From positions 434,001 to 498,000 of the forward strand of contig JBCAML010000023.1 in assembly GCA_038503075.1 (NCBI GenBank): DNA of 64,000 nucleotides, given 5' to 3'. This document shows positions 20,508-28,974 of the stretch, one piece after another (positions within the stretch are counted from its first letter, which is position 1; each line of letters starts with the position of its first letter). The translations under genes were made by a program, and so were the position numbers. Below the pieces are notes generated by a model that saw only the letters and a program-made list of their open reading frames with translations, was not told the origin of the DNA and ran no database searches. Source of the DNA: Gyromitra esculenta (Eukaryota; Ascomycota; Pezizomycetes; Pezizales; Discinaceae).

Positions 20508-22940
20508 TCACCCTGGATGGCCTGCGGCTGGTGCATCTTGGTGTCTTCTAATAAGTTCCAATTGTAGGGGGTCGAAATCTGGAACATAAATACGGTCTCG
20601 GTAATAGAGTCTTCCATCTTCCTCCTTACATTCGCTTAAGGTAATTTCCTTTGATCGTTGGTCCTTATTCTTAAGCGCCACAATTATCTTTTCCGGAAAT
20701 TTATCAGCAATGTATCCTTCTTCGAAGAGTTTTTTAAGGGGGGCGTCCATTTCAGCGGCTTCATTTGACAAAGAAGCCGACAACAAACTTAGCTCTGGAT
20801 CAACATTTTCCTTCTTTAGCACCACCTGACTCTGGTGTGCCAACCGTTCATCCCCTTCCTTGGGGAGATCTCCCGATCTCCTGGTCAATGCATCCGGTTT
20901 TCCTCCTTGGCTTCCTGGTCGATAGGTAATAACAAAATCGAACCTGGAGAGATATTCTGCCCATCTTGCTTGTCGACGGTTGAGTTGTTTCGTGCTCATA
21001 AAGTACTCAAGGTTTTTATGATCACTGATGACGTCGATGGGGTGTTTTGAGCCTTCGAGTTCCAGGCGCCATTCTTCGAATACTCTGATAATAGCCAGTA
21101 GTTCCTTGTCATAAATCTCGTAGTTGCATTCAGCAGGTGAATGCTTCTTGGAGAAGAAAGCAACTGGGTGTAGAACTCCGGTGTCATCGTATTGCGATAG
21201 AACGCCTCCAGATACAAAATCGGAGGTTTCAGTTTCCACGATGATTTTTTTATCAGGGTCAAAGTGGATGAGGATTGGGGCGGTGGTGAAGGCGTGCTTT
21301 AGGTTTTCGAAGGCTATGTCAGCTTCGACTGTCCATTCGAAGGTGATGCCTTTTCGGGTAAGGGCGGTCAAAGGTGCAGCGAGTTTAGAGAAACCAAGAA
21401 TAAAGCGGCGGTAGAAGTTTGCAAATCCTAGGAACGCTTGTACATCCTTCACACTTTTTGGGGTGTTCAACTCTCGGACTGCTTTAAGTTTCTCTTCGTC
21501 CATCTTGATGCCATCGGGGGTGAGGATGAGGCCTAGGTACTTAGTTGTTTGTACTTCGAACTCACATTTCTCTGGCTTGAGCAGGATGTCGTTGTCCTTG
21601 AGTGTCTGAAGTACCTTTCGTACATGAATCTGGTGCTCCGCAAAAGTATCACTATAAATTAGGATGTCATCCAGATAAGAGGTACAGAAGATATCCAAGT
21701 ATTCGGTTAGGCAATCGTTAACGAATCGCTGGAAGGTTCCCAGGGCATTGGTTAAGCCGAATGGCATGACTTGATATTCATATAAGCCATAACGGGTGCG
21801 GAAGGCTGTCTTCCACTCGTCTCCTTCGGCAATGCGTACTTGATGATAGCCGTCACGGAGGTCTAGCTTAGTATACCATTGCGCATTGGCTAATTGATCT
21901 AGCGTTTCTCTAATGAGCGGGGAGGTATATCGATCCTTAACCGTAATCGCATTTAGGCCACGGTAATCCACAGAAAGTCTCAGGGAGCCGTCAGCTTTCT
22001 TTGCAAAGAGGACAGGTGATCCTGCAGGGGAAGAGCTGGTGTGAATAAAGCCTTTCTCTAGATTATCCTCAATATATTTTTTGAGGACAATGAGTTCTTC
22101 TTGTGACATTCCGTAGAGGGGTCCGAATGGCGCATCTTTTCCTTCCATCAATTGTATTTTATGATAATAGGAACGGCGCGGCGGTAGACCTTGGGCCTTG
22201 GTTTTGTCGAACATATCCAGGAAATCGTGGTACTCAGCAGGTATCCTTGCTTTCCATTCTTCCTTGCTGGTCTTGTTCTCTAGGATTTTATTGATCTCGT
22301 AGAGTGACATGGTATAGGCCTGGGAAGTACGTTTCCTGGTGAGAGTTCTGAAACTGGCAGCACCAATGAATGACAAATTTAACCTGGGGGGAGCGGGGAT
22401 CGAAGCTATTGATACGATGGGTAGATGAGGAGTACAGCGGGTGGTGCAGAGTTTAGAATTAAACTCAATGCGTTTGTCGGCGAAGTGGAGATGGACGTCG
22501 TGATGGTTCATCCACGGGATTCCTAACATGAGGGGGTAATGTCCGAGTTGGGTCACGAAACAGGGGGCTTGTTCCTGGTGTTGTTGAATAGACAAGTTGA
22601 TGTTGGCGATGTGGGTGATGTCTCCTGAGGCAACAGGACGACCATCGATTACTTCAAGTTGTCTGGGCGTTTTTAGGGGAAGAAAGGGAAGGGAATGGTG
22701 ACTCGCAAAATTCTTATCGATGAATGCAAATCCAGAGGCTCCGGTGTCTAGTAAAGCGTGTGTTTTGATGATTTTATTGTTATGGGAAATATTGCATGAA
22801 ACTACAAAATGTTCCCCATCCAACTGATCCTCCACGCTTATACCAGAAACCGAAAACCCAGCAATTGAAAATGCAGACAAAGGAAAAGAAATTGGAACCA
22901 AGGCAGGGTCACTGGTCAGCCTTGGTTGGACTAGTTTAAA
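20508..22940 (-). CDS. pol: pol, protease-RT-RNase H part, ended by TGA
   Basis: Open from the frameshift site at 22940-22934 in the -1 frame relative to gag, with no ATG near its start. Counting from the codon at 22901: aspartic protease DTGASG at 52-57, RT catalytic motifs KLDLRDG (about 345-351) and YLDD (409-412), RNase H region near 555-650, and the start of the integrase zinc domain (RRHQDAPAAGHPG, 785-797). It then stops at TGA (20508-20510), where the outer copy has CGA in HPGRDKTF. In RNase H the usual first catalytic Asp is Glu here (VETETSD). The protein matures and reverse-transcribes element RNA in the particle. Confidence 0.93.
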   Translation of the reverse strand, partial: FKLVQPRLTSDPALVPISFPLSAFSIAGFSVSGISVEDQLDGEHFVVSCNISHNNKIIKTHALLDTGASGFAFIDKNFASHHSLPFLPLKTPRQLEVIDGRPVASGDITHIANINLSIQQHQEQAPCFVTQLGHYPLMLGIPWMNHHDVHLHFADKRIEFNSKLCTTRCTPHLPIVSIASIPAPPRLNLSFIGAASFRTLTRKRTSQAYTMSLYEINKILENKTSKEEWKARIPAEYHDFLDMFDKTKAQGLPPRRSYYHKIQLMEGKDAPFGPLYGMSQEELIVLKKYIEDNLEKGFIHTSSSPAGSPVLFAKKADGSLRLSVDYRGLNAITVKDRYTSPLIRETLDQLANAQWYTKLDLRDGYHQVRIAEGDEWKTAFRTRYGLYEYQVMPFGLTNALGTFQRFVNDCLTEYLDIFCTSYLDDILIYSDTFAEHQIHVRKVLQTLKDNDILLKPEKCEFEVQTTKYLGLILTPDGIKMDEEKLKAVRELNTPKSVKDVQAFLGFANFYRRFILGFSKLAAPLTALTRKGITFEWTVEADIAFENLKHAFTTAPILIHFDPDKKIIVETETSDFVSGGVLSQYDDTGVLHPVAFFSKKHSPAECNYEIYDKELLAIIRVFEEWRLELEGSKHPIDVISDHKNLEYFMSTKQLNRRQARWAEYLSRFDFVITYRPGSQGGKPDALTRRSGDLPKEGDERLAHQSQVVLKKENVDPELSLLSASLSNEAAEMDAPLKKLFEEGYIADKFPEKIIVALKNKDQRSKEITLSECKEEDGRLYYRDRIYVPDFDPLQLELIRRHQDAPAAGHPG

Positions 22941-24256
22941 TCCTCGTTTGAGGGGTTTGCAGATTCTAAAGCAAAAAATTGAGGTGGGAGAGGTGGCGGC
23001 GGTAGGGAGGAGGCAGGAGGCGTACGGTTAGCGGGTGGTGCGGTGAGGGCTCCTCTCATCGTGGGTTTTTTGGGGGCAGAGGGACAGTTGGCGTAGGAGT
23101 GGTCGGGGGCGGCGCAGAACATACATTTGCCCGTGGAGCGGTGCCATTGTTTCTCCTCGTCCGATAGTTTCCTTCTGCCGTTGACTAGCGTATATCGTTG
23201 GTCCTGAGGGGGGCGAGTAAGGTAGCTGGTGCGGCCGAAGAAGAGGTCCATAGGGGCGAGGCCTCCTGGTACGAAAGACGAGGCTGGAATGAAAGGGGTC
23301 ATTGCTTGGGTGCTGAACTGTCCCATAGTGTCGCGTGTATTTCCCCGTTTTTCTGCTTTGCGAGCTCGGATACGATTATCCATCCGCGTGAGTACCAAAA
23401 CCATGTCGTTGAGACTAGTAGGGGTGGCAGCGGCGAAAACCATGGCCTCTTTGAGTTCTTCTGACATGCCATGTTCCAGGGCATCCATTTTTGAATTTTC
23501 ATCAAAATTGAGCTGTCCCATGATGCGTTGGAAATCGGCCAGATATGCGAAGAAGTCTCGTTTGCCTTGACGGAGCTGATGTAGTTCTCGTCGGGCGGTG
23601 CCGGTGGGGTCGGGGTCTCCAAAGGCTGTTTCCAAGGCGGCAATGAGGGCGGCGGCGCTGGTCCAGGTGGTGAGGCCTGAGGGGAGTACAGTGTGACGAA
23701 CTTGTTCTAGAGCTGCTCCTTCTAAGTGGTTAATGGCATAGAGGATCATGGTATTTTCGTCTGCGAAACGGTCTGCGTTAACGGCAAGTTTAGAACGAAG
23801 CTGGAGGAAGAAACCGGGGAGCTTAGCTCGGGACCTGTCAAACTTCTCTGGATCAGGTATGCGTTCTGAACGAGAGGTGCGCGCTGGTGGTGGAGTAGCG
23901 GTGAGGTTTGGTGGATCTGGGGGGGCCTGGTTGGCAGTTCTGGCCTCATTGCGTTCTCGACGTAGTCGGCCGATGAGTTCAGCTGCTTCGAAGACTTGCT
24001 GTTCGACTTGTGTAACACGTCGTGTAGCGTTGTCTCCTTGGATTTTCGCAGTGGTGAGTTTTACCTCTAGTTCCTGTGTACTTTCCTGAAGGACGTCAAT
24101 TTGATCTTCGAGGGCCTGGTTGAGGTTCCAGAGCTGATTGTATATCTCGACGGGGTCGTCTCTGTAGGCTTGGGCGAATGCTTCTTTTGTGGGGAAGCGT
24201 GGTGTGGCGACAGCGGCTCCTTCAGATGAGGAGGCAGCGGGAGCGGGGGAGCTCAT
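22931..24256 (-). CDS. gag: gag of inner chromovirus
   Basis: An intact 441-residue gag. It starts at an ATG 43 bp inside the element (MSSPAPAASSSEGAA...). Residues about 45-110 form a probable coiled coil (ALEDQIDVLQESTQELEVKL...). A capsid-like region follows from PDPEKFDRSRAKLPGF. A single CCHC zinc knuckle, CMFCAAPDHSYANC, spans residues 378-391, and the tail is Pro-rich. It ends with TAG immediately after the slippery heptamer. Gag forms the virus-like particle and packages the element RNA. Confidence 0.93.
   Translation of the reverse strand: MSSPAPAASSSEGAAVATPRFPTKEAFAQAYRDDPVEIYNQLWNLNQALEDQIDVLQESTQELEVKLTTAKIQGDNATRRVTQVEQQVFEAAELIGRLRRERNEARTANQAPPDPPNLTATPPPARTSRSERIPDPEKFDRSRAKLPGFFLQLRSKLAVNADRFADENTMILYAINHLEGAALEQVRHTVLPSGLTTWTSAAALIAALETAFGDPDPTGTARRELHQLRQGKRDFFAYLADFQRIMGQLNFDENSKMDALEHGMSEELKEAMVFAAATPTSLNDMVLVLTRMDNRIRARKAEKRGNTRDTMGQFSTQAMTPFIPASSFVPGGLAPMDLFFGRTSYLTRPPQDQRYTLVNGRRKLSDEEKQWHRSTGKCMFCAAPDHSYANCPSAPKKPTMRGALTAPPANRTPPASSLPPPPLPPQFFALESANPSNEDLN
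22934..22940 (-). promoter_or_regulatory. -1 frameshift slippery heptamer, gag/pol
   Basis: In gene orientation TTTAAAC in phase T TTA AAC, followed at once by the gag TAG. The -1 frame reads FKLVQPRL... into protease. Conserved with the outer copy at 15027-15033. Confidence 0.75.
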
Positions 24257-24288
24257 TGTTGCTTTGTTGTAGGAGATGTAGATTTTGG

Positions 24289-24297
24289 AAGCAACGT
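24289..24297 (-). promoter_or_regulatory. Candidate self-priming primer-binding site
   Basis: In element orientation ACGTTGCTT lies two bases after the 5' LTR and is complementary to AAGCAACGT, which is part of the block at 24521-24530 of the LTR. Same layout as the outer copy. Confidence 0.6.
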
Positions 24298-24299
24298 AA

Positions 24300-24710
24300 T
24301 CTCACGGTTCGATCCCTCATTAAGCCCTTCAGTATCCCTGAAGGTGAGCAGTGCTACTTAAGCGAGAGGTCGAGCAATAGGAATCACGATGTTTCTACAG
24401 GTCCTACGGGGGTCTAACTCAAGGCGAGTTAAGTGTAAAGGTTTTCACAGCGACAGCGACTGCGAGGATTCTGAGGTAGAATCGAGGTAGTATTAAACGA
24501 TACAGTAGAAGTAAAGTAAGAACGTTGCTTAAGGAAAAGAGAAGAAAACTACAAACGAACGAAATCTTTCTCTTTAAATACCCCGCTTTCCAACCATTAT
24601 GACTCACAACCGATAGCAACCGAAACACAAAGACATTATAATCCTAACCGAAACCCTTATCTCCATCCGTACGATATCCTTGACCCATCTACTCTTTTTC
24701 ATCCATGAAA
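24300..24710 (-). repeat. 5' LTR of inner chromovirus
   Basis: 411 bp, identical by eye to the 3' LTR. In element orientation it has TTTCATGG at the start, GCGGGGTATTTAAAG as TATA region, AAGCAACGTT (24530-24521), the U5 hairpin and the end CCGTGAGA. Confidence 0.97.
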
Positions 24711-25012
24711 CCCGTCTTCCATGTCTCCTTGTTAAAACCCGCCGGAAATGACTCTCTTCCCGGACAAATCATACCTCCTCCCGTCCCAGTTATAGTCAAC
24801 GAACAAGAAGAATATTTTATTGAGAAAATATTCGAACAAAAGACACAACGCGGTCGATTGCAGTACCTTGTCGAATGGACTGGATACGCTCACCCTACCT
24901 GGGAACCTGCAGAAGACCTACAAGATACCTCCGCACTTGATACCTTTTTAAACACGACAACTACCATCGCTCCTAGTGTTCACAGGAGCTCACGCTTGAG
25001 AGGGGGAGCTAC

Positions 25013-25412
25013 TTTCATGGATGAACTAGGATAGTGGGTTAGGTTTCAGTTAACAGTTGTAAGGGATTAGGAGTTGTAATATAATGTCTTTGTTGTTCGG
25101 TTGGTTTCAGTTGTATTCATGAAAAGCGGGGTATTTAAGGAAGAGATTTTCGTCGCCTGTTGTTCTTTTCTCTTTCTTTCTTTAAAAAACGTTCTCGTTA
25201 CCTTCTACTGTACCTGTTAGAATACTACCTCGGTTCTACCTCATAACCCTCGCTGTCGCTGTCTCCCTCGCTGCACTTATCTCGCCTTGAGATAGACCCC
25301 TTGTAGAACCTGTAGAAACACTGCACTCTTTGAATGGGTTGTTTCCTCGCTTAAGTAGCACAGCTCACCTTCAGGGATACTGAAGGGCTTAACGAGGGAC
25401 TCGACCATGAGA
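25013..25412 (+). repeat. 3' LTR of outer chromovirus
   Basis: 400 bp and nearly the same as 13119-13518. One difference falls in the conserved AAGCAACG block, which reads AAAAAACG here. It is preceded by the purine tract AGAGGGGGAGCTAC. Confidence 0.95.
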
Positions 25413-25472
25413 AGGTGTAGCTTGAATTGTTATGGGGCATTCTTCAGGGGACAAATTATAAGTTCTTTCTCA

Positions 25473-26640
25473 TCACTTTCCTATTCTCTTCTTCTTTGGT
25501 GGCTGTGGGGGTGCTAGAATGTATAACTGGCCTTTATTTATTGCTTCCTGAATCTGAAGCAAGAAATCAGGGGGGAATGGAACTGTATAGGGGATACCCA
25601 CATTCATTGGATAATCAAGAATCTCGGTCTTATTTATAAGGAGTCCTTTGATGATCCTCTGGCAGCCTATAACTTCTTCATTCAAGTACTTTATCACCTC
25701 TTCCATCACAAACTGTTCCACTTTCTGCTGTTCCTCAAGAATGCTGTTGATGCCAGATGTTTTTACGGATTGAATTGGTTAATAGGTCTAGGACTGTGTG
25801 ACAGCTATATTGGTTTCAGGTTGTTCCTATAATGTCTTTGTTGTTTGGTGGTTATTTGGTTAAGAGTTATACTACGGAAACATCGGGTATTGAAGCGAAG
25901 GATTTCAGTTGCTCTTTGTCTTCTTCTTCTCTCTTTAAGCAATGTTCTTTCCTGACTTCTACTGTATTGTCTTTATACCATTCTTGATTCTACCTCAGAT
26001 CCTTTCCTGCCACTGTACTTAAGTAGCATTGACTTAGACCTCATATAGAACCTGTATAAACTTGGTACTTGTGGCTGTTAAAGTCCCTCACATAAGTAGC
26101 TCTGCTCACCTTCTGGGATACAGAAGGGCTTAACAAGGTCAGAATCGTAAGAGATGTCTTCCGAATACACATCTCATCATATTCCTTTCGGGCCTTGTGG
26201 AAAAAATTGAAGAAGTCTAGAATGGTAACAGTGGAGTTGTTGGTCAATTTTGGGTTGATTTCTGAGATGTACTTCTGGATGTTAGAACAAGGGGTTCTGA
26301 TTAAGTGCAGGAGATCATCTTACCCAACCACAAGCTCCTTGAGTTCCCAGATAATGGTTAGGGCCTCAGGGGGTGCTGCAATAGCAGGTGTAGATAATGT
26401 GCTGGCTCTTGGAGGCGTTTTAGGATGTGTAAGGGATATAAGCGTGCTCTGGAACCAATGGTACTGGTCTACAGTGCTGAAGGAGGTAGGTTTCATCTCG
26501 CCAGTCCCAAAAGATCTCTTCTGAGATGGATGGTCTACTACAGCTGGTAATGGATAGTAGTTCATAAACCCAGGACACAGGCATGTATTGTGTGGTATGC
26601 GTGTCAAAGTGAATCTTAAGGTGATAGAAGCCTTAAGGCT
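25473..26640 (-). pseudogene. Unrecognised gene split by an LTR
   Basis: A minus-strand frame ends with a Lys-rich tail (APPQPPKKKRIGK, stop near 25473). It continues upstream through VEQFVMEEVIKYLNEEVIG and, across the LTR at 25761-26152, joins in frame to NNSTVTILDFFNFFHKARKE. Further upstream in the same frame there is one TAA (near 26317) and then ...IIWELKELVVG. The upstream end meets the R1 repeat at 26645, so the true start is lost. Charged helical segments could suit a structural or retroelement ORF1-like protein; I do not recognise a family. Confidence 0.4.
25761..26152 (+). mobile_element. Solo LTR, chromovirus family A, diverged
   Basis: TTTTACGG...TCGTAAGA with perfect target duplication GATGT (25756-25760 and 26153-26157). 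Its U5 hairpin is CCTTCTG-GGATA-CAGAAGG, a compensated change relative to CCTTCAG...CTGAAGG. Confidence 0.93.
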
Positions 26641-26698
26641 ATACTGTAACGGGGGTAGTGCTAGCACTCTGTAGTGGGAATAGGTATAGGTAATAAGG

Positions 26699-27111
26699 TC
26701 TCATGGTTAGGTCCTTCGTTAAGCTCTTTAGTATCCCTAAAGATGAACAGTGCAACATAGACGAGGAATCTAACATGTTCAACGGATGTTATGTTTCTAC
26801 AGGTCCTATGTATGGGTCTTATCTCAAGGTGAGACAAGGGCGGCTAAGTAAAACAGCGACAGTGAGTGTTCTGAGATAGAACAGAGATAGTATTCAATTA
26901 ATACAAGCAGAAGTGAACGAGAACTTTGCTTAAAGAGAGAAGAGAAAACAACCATAGCAACTAAAATCCATCTCTTATATACCCCGCTTTTCTTCCCGTA
27001 ACCCATAACCGAACATGACTGAACAACAAAGACTTTGTAAAAGAAAAACCCACAATCCACTGCCACCTCTCTAACCGAACCCTAACCCATTACCTGACTT
27101 CATCCTTGAAA
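26699..27111 (-). mobile_element. Solo LTR, chromovirus family A (minus)
   Basis: TCTCATGG...CCTTGAAA with perfect target duplication TAAGG (26694-26698 and 27112-27116). The hairpin in element orientation is TCTTTAG-GGATA-CTAAAGA, with compensated pairs. Confidence 0.95.
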
Positions 27112-27624
27112 TAAGGCCATTGCAAATACTAAAATCAGGTTGAGATTTTAAGACTTTTTTTGTGCAAGGTACTCAATAATTTGAAGGGGTCAACTCAGTA
27201 GTATTCTGCCTGATGACAGTGGGAAGAAAAGCAACAGGTGCTGGGTCCTGCATTATCTTTATTGTGCTGCTCACTTGCCGTCCGATTTCTGTTCTACTCT
27301 GCTGTGGGCCCATCAAGACCCTGAGAACATGCCAAGCTATTGCGGGAGCGGCACCTCAAAATTAAACCACTGAACATTTTGGTGCGCTCCAGCACTCCTC
27401 GGTTATTCTCTCCTGCTAGACCTTCTCGATACGCCAGCTGCATATCATGTCTATGCTGGATGTAGGAATTGGCGCGGATCAGTCTACAGTTGCATGTGAG
27501 GTGTCCTGCACTTAATAGATTCCTTATTGCCGCGCCCATGGCTCTGGGCCACTGGCACATGCACAGATGGATTGGGAACGCCACCACAGTTGCTTCCTGT
27601 GTTTGGTTCCACCTGAGATATATC

Positions 27625-27794
27625 TAGCAAAGTTCTTGGGGTGGGGCGAAAATATTGGTCTCCGCTCCGCCCCGTTGGAGCAATAACTGTCGATGCCCCG
27701 TTGGGGCCCCATCAATTAACATATGTTAATGTAGATTAATGGGGCGGAAAATTTACTTTTGCCCTGTTTCCGCCCCGCCCCAAGACTAACACTA
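27625..27794. mobile_element. hAT-type MITE, copy 2 (shorter)
   Basis: Ends TAGCAAAGTTCTTGGGG and, inverted, TAGTGTTAGTCTTGGGG. A perfect 8-bp target duplication GATATATC is seen (27617-27624 and 27795-27802). The interior matches copy 1 but lacks about 110 bp of its GC boxes. Confidence 0.85.
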
Positions 27795-27845
27795 GATATA
27801 TCATTGACTCATCATCTAATAGTTTTCTTGTTGGTTCCACTCCAT

Positions 27846-28257
27846 TTTCACAGATTAAGGATTCGGTATAGGGTTAGGTTTCTGTTCGATGGTTGTTATA
27901 GGTTTTCGGGGTGTTGAATAATGTTATTGTATTTCGGTTGTTATCGGTTATCGGGTTTGTTGGGAAAAGCGGGGTATTTAAATGATGGATTTCGCTCGTT
28001 CCTTGCTCTTTTCTTCTTCTCTCTTTAAGCAACGTTCTCGTTTACCTTCTCCTGTATTGTTTGAATACTATCTCGGTTCTACTACAGAACCCTCGCTGTC
28101 GCTGTTCTCCCCACGCTGCACTTACCTCGCCTTGAGGTAGACCCTTCGTAGGACTTGTAGAAACGCTGCACTCTTTAAACGTGTTGCTATCTCGTTTAAG
28201 TAGCACTGCTCATCTTCAGGGATACTGAAGAGCTTAACAAGGGACACAACTGTGAGA
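27846..28257 (+). mobile_element. Solo LTR, chromovirus family A
   Basis: TTTCACAG...CTGTGAGA with perfect target duplication TCCAT (27841-27845 and 28258-28262). Hairpin TCTTCAG-GGATA-CTGAAGA with a compensated outer pair. Confidence 0.95.
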
Positions 28258-28429
28258 TCCATCAGAACAGCAAGATAGCAGGAATCCTCTAGCATGTAGT
28301 TGCTACACCACTTATGCTGATCCTTACTACCTCTCTGCTTATCAGGTACTATTATGCTTCATTGCAGGTAAAAGTATTGTAGATCCGTTACATGTAGATC
28401 CGGCAGTACAATGGGTCTTCAAAACAGCT

Positions 28430-28972
28430 AAGCAAAAGTGGTTACCAGAGTGTGTAAGGATGCTAGGAAGCCAGGCTGGGTAAAGAAGATGATATGGACA
28501 TGTTTTGCGGGAAGATTGAAGGGTACTTGTACTGGGATAACTAAAAAAAAGGCGGGGTGAATGCTAAAGCCTACATGTGCACTTTGGAGTTTTCTTTACT
28601 GGATTTCTTGGATATGTCGCCGCAATAGAGGATAAATCCAATACTCATGCAGGATAATACCAGAGTCAACTCAGCTTAGCTGTCAATGGCCTGGTTTGCA
28701 AAGTATGAAATAGAGGTAATTGTGAAGTGACCTGCCTATTCACCAAACTTTAACCTCATTGAACATGTATGGGTCCACCTCAGAAGCTTTACTACTTGCA
28801 CTACCCCATTTAGCCAATGATACTACATCACCCAAGTTTGTTCAACCACTAATGGAGAATGCCATCATCCATTGCTTGGAAATCATTCCCCCTCTCTTTT
28901 TGAGAGTTTAGTTGCAGGCGTTCCTAGGCGCATTGAAGCTGTTATAAAGGCAAAGAGATGGTATTAAACATA
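28430..28972 (+). pseudogene. Tc1/mariner transposase relic
   Basis: Short frames spell the C-terminal half of a Tc1/mariner transposase. MQDNTRVNSA (from 28647) corresponds to the second catalytic-Asp block. PAYSPNFNLIEHVWVHLRS, preceded by TGA where Trp is usual, corresponds to the block with the final acidic residue. ESLVAGVPRRIEAVIKAKRW is the typical C terminus, ending at TAA near 28965. Several stops and shifts are present and the N-terminal part is missing or unreadable. The enzyme would have moved the element by cut-and-paste at TA sites. Confidence 0.65.
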
Positions 28973-28974
28973 TT

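Larger units (their letters stand above)
18842..24710 (-). mobile_element. Inner chromovirus (Ty3/Gypsy), young and nearly intact
   Basis: A complete minus-strand element of 5869 bp inside pol of the outer copy, with CCCGT on both sides (18837-18841 and 24711-24715). The two 411-bp LTRs are identical by eye, meaning insertion was recent. It has gag, a -1 frameshift site, protease, RT, RNase H, integrase and chromodomain, a primer-binding site next to the 5' LTR and a purine tract next to the 3' LTR. The only break found is one TGA in pol. This copy is the best reference for every solo LTR of family A in the window. Confidence 0.97.
15037..25012 (+). pseudogene. pol: pol of outer chromovirus, decayed and interrupted
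   Basis: Protease DTGASG lies near 15220. After the solo LTR, RT runs from 16080 with [11 protein letters not shown] and YLDD (about 16708-16720), then RNase H, the integrase HHCC region (HYDALTAGHPG... CHICQ, about 17845-17975), and the integrase core with TSDRGTQF and TDGQTERLN. The C-terminal part resumes after the inner element at 24711 and includes a chromodomain (EEYFIEKIFEQK... YLVEWTGYAHPTWEP). Stops are seen at 15304, 16287, 16941, 17199 and 18606, among others. The integrase motif VDRLSK of the inner copy reads VVRLSK here. Not functional. Confidence 0.9.
13119..25412 (+). mobile_element. Outer chromovirus (Ty3/Gypsy), full length but decayed
   Basis: Two 400-bp LTRs (13119-13518 and 25013-25412) enclose gag and pol. 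The flanking AGGTG on both sides (13114-13118 and 25413-25417) is a perfect 5-bp target duplication, so this is one complete insertion. Its pol contains a solo LTR (15656-16072) and a whole second element (18842-24710). The two LTRs differ at about seven positions by eye, so it is older than the inner element. Domain order is gag, protease, RT, RNase H, integrase, chromodomain, as in chromoviruses. Several stops make it non-autonomous. Confidence 0.95.
26645..28392 (+). repeat. R1 interspersed repeat, copy 2, with three insertions
   Basis: Starts TGTAACGGGGG and ends CCGTTACA. Once the LTR at 26699-27111, the MITE at 27625-27794 and the LTR at 27846-28257 are removed with one target duplication each, it aligns with copy 1 (3838-4617) along its length. 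Copy 1 acts as the empty site for all three insertions. Confidence 0.65.

Noticed and set aside
13119..25412. Genome-wide RIP as the cause of all stops
   Set aside because: Some stops fit C-to-T or G-to-A (14308, 20508), but others (16941 AAG to TAA, 17199 TAC to TAA) do not, and the two elements are not strongly AT-shifted. The evidence is mixed.
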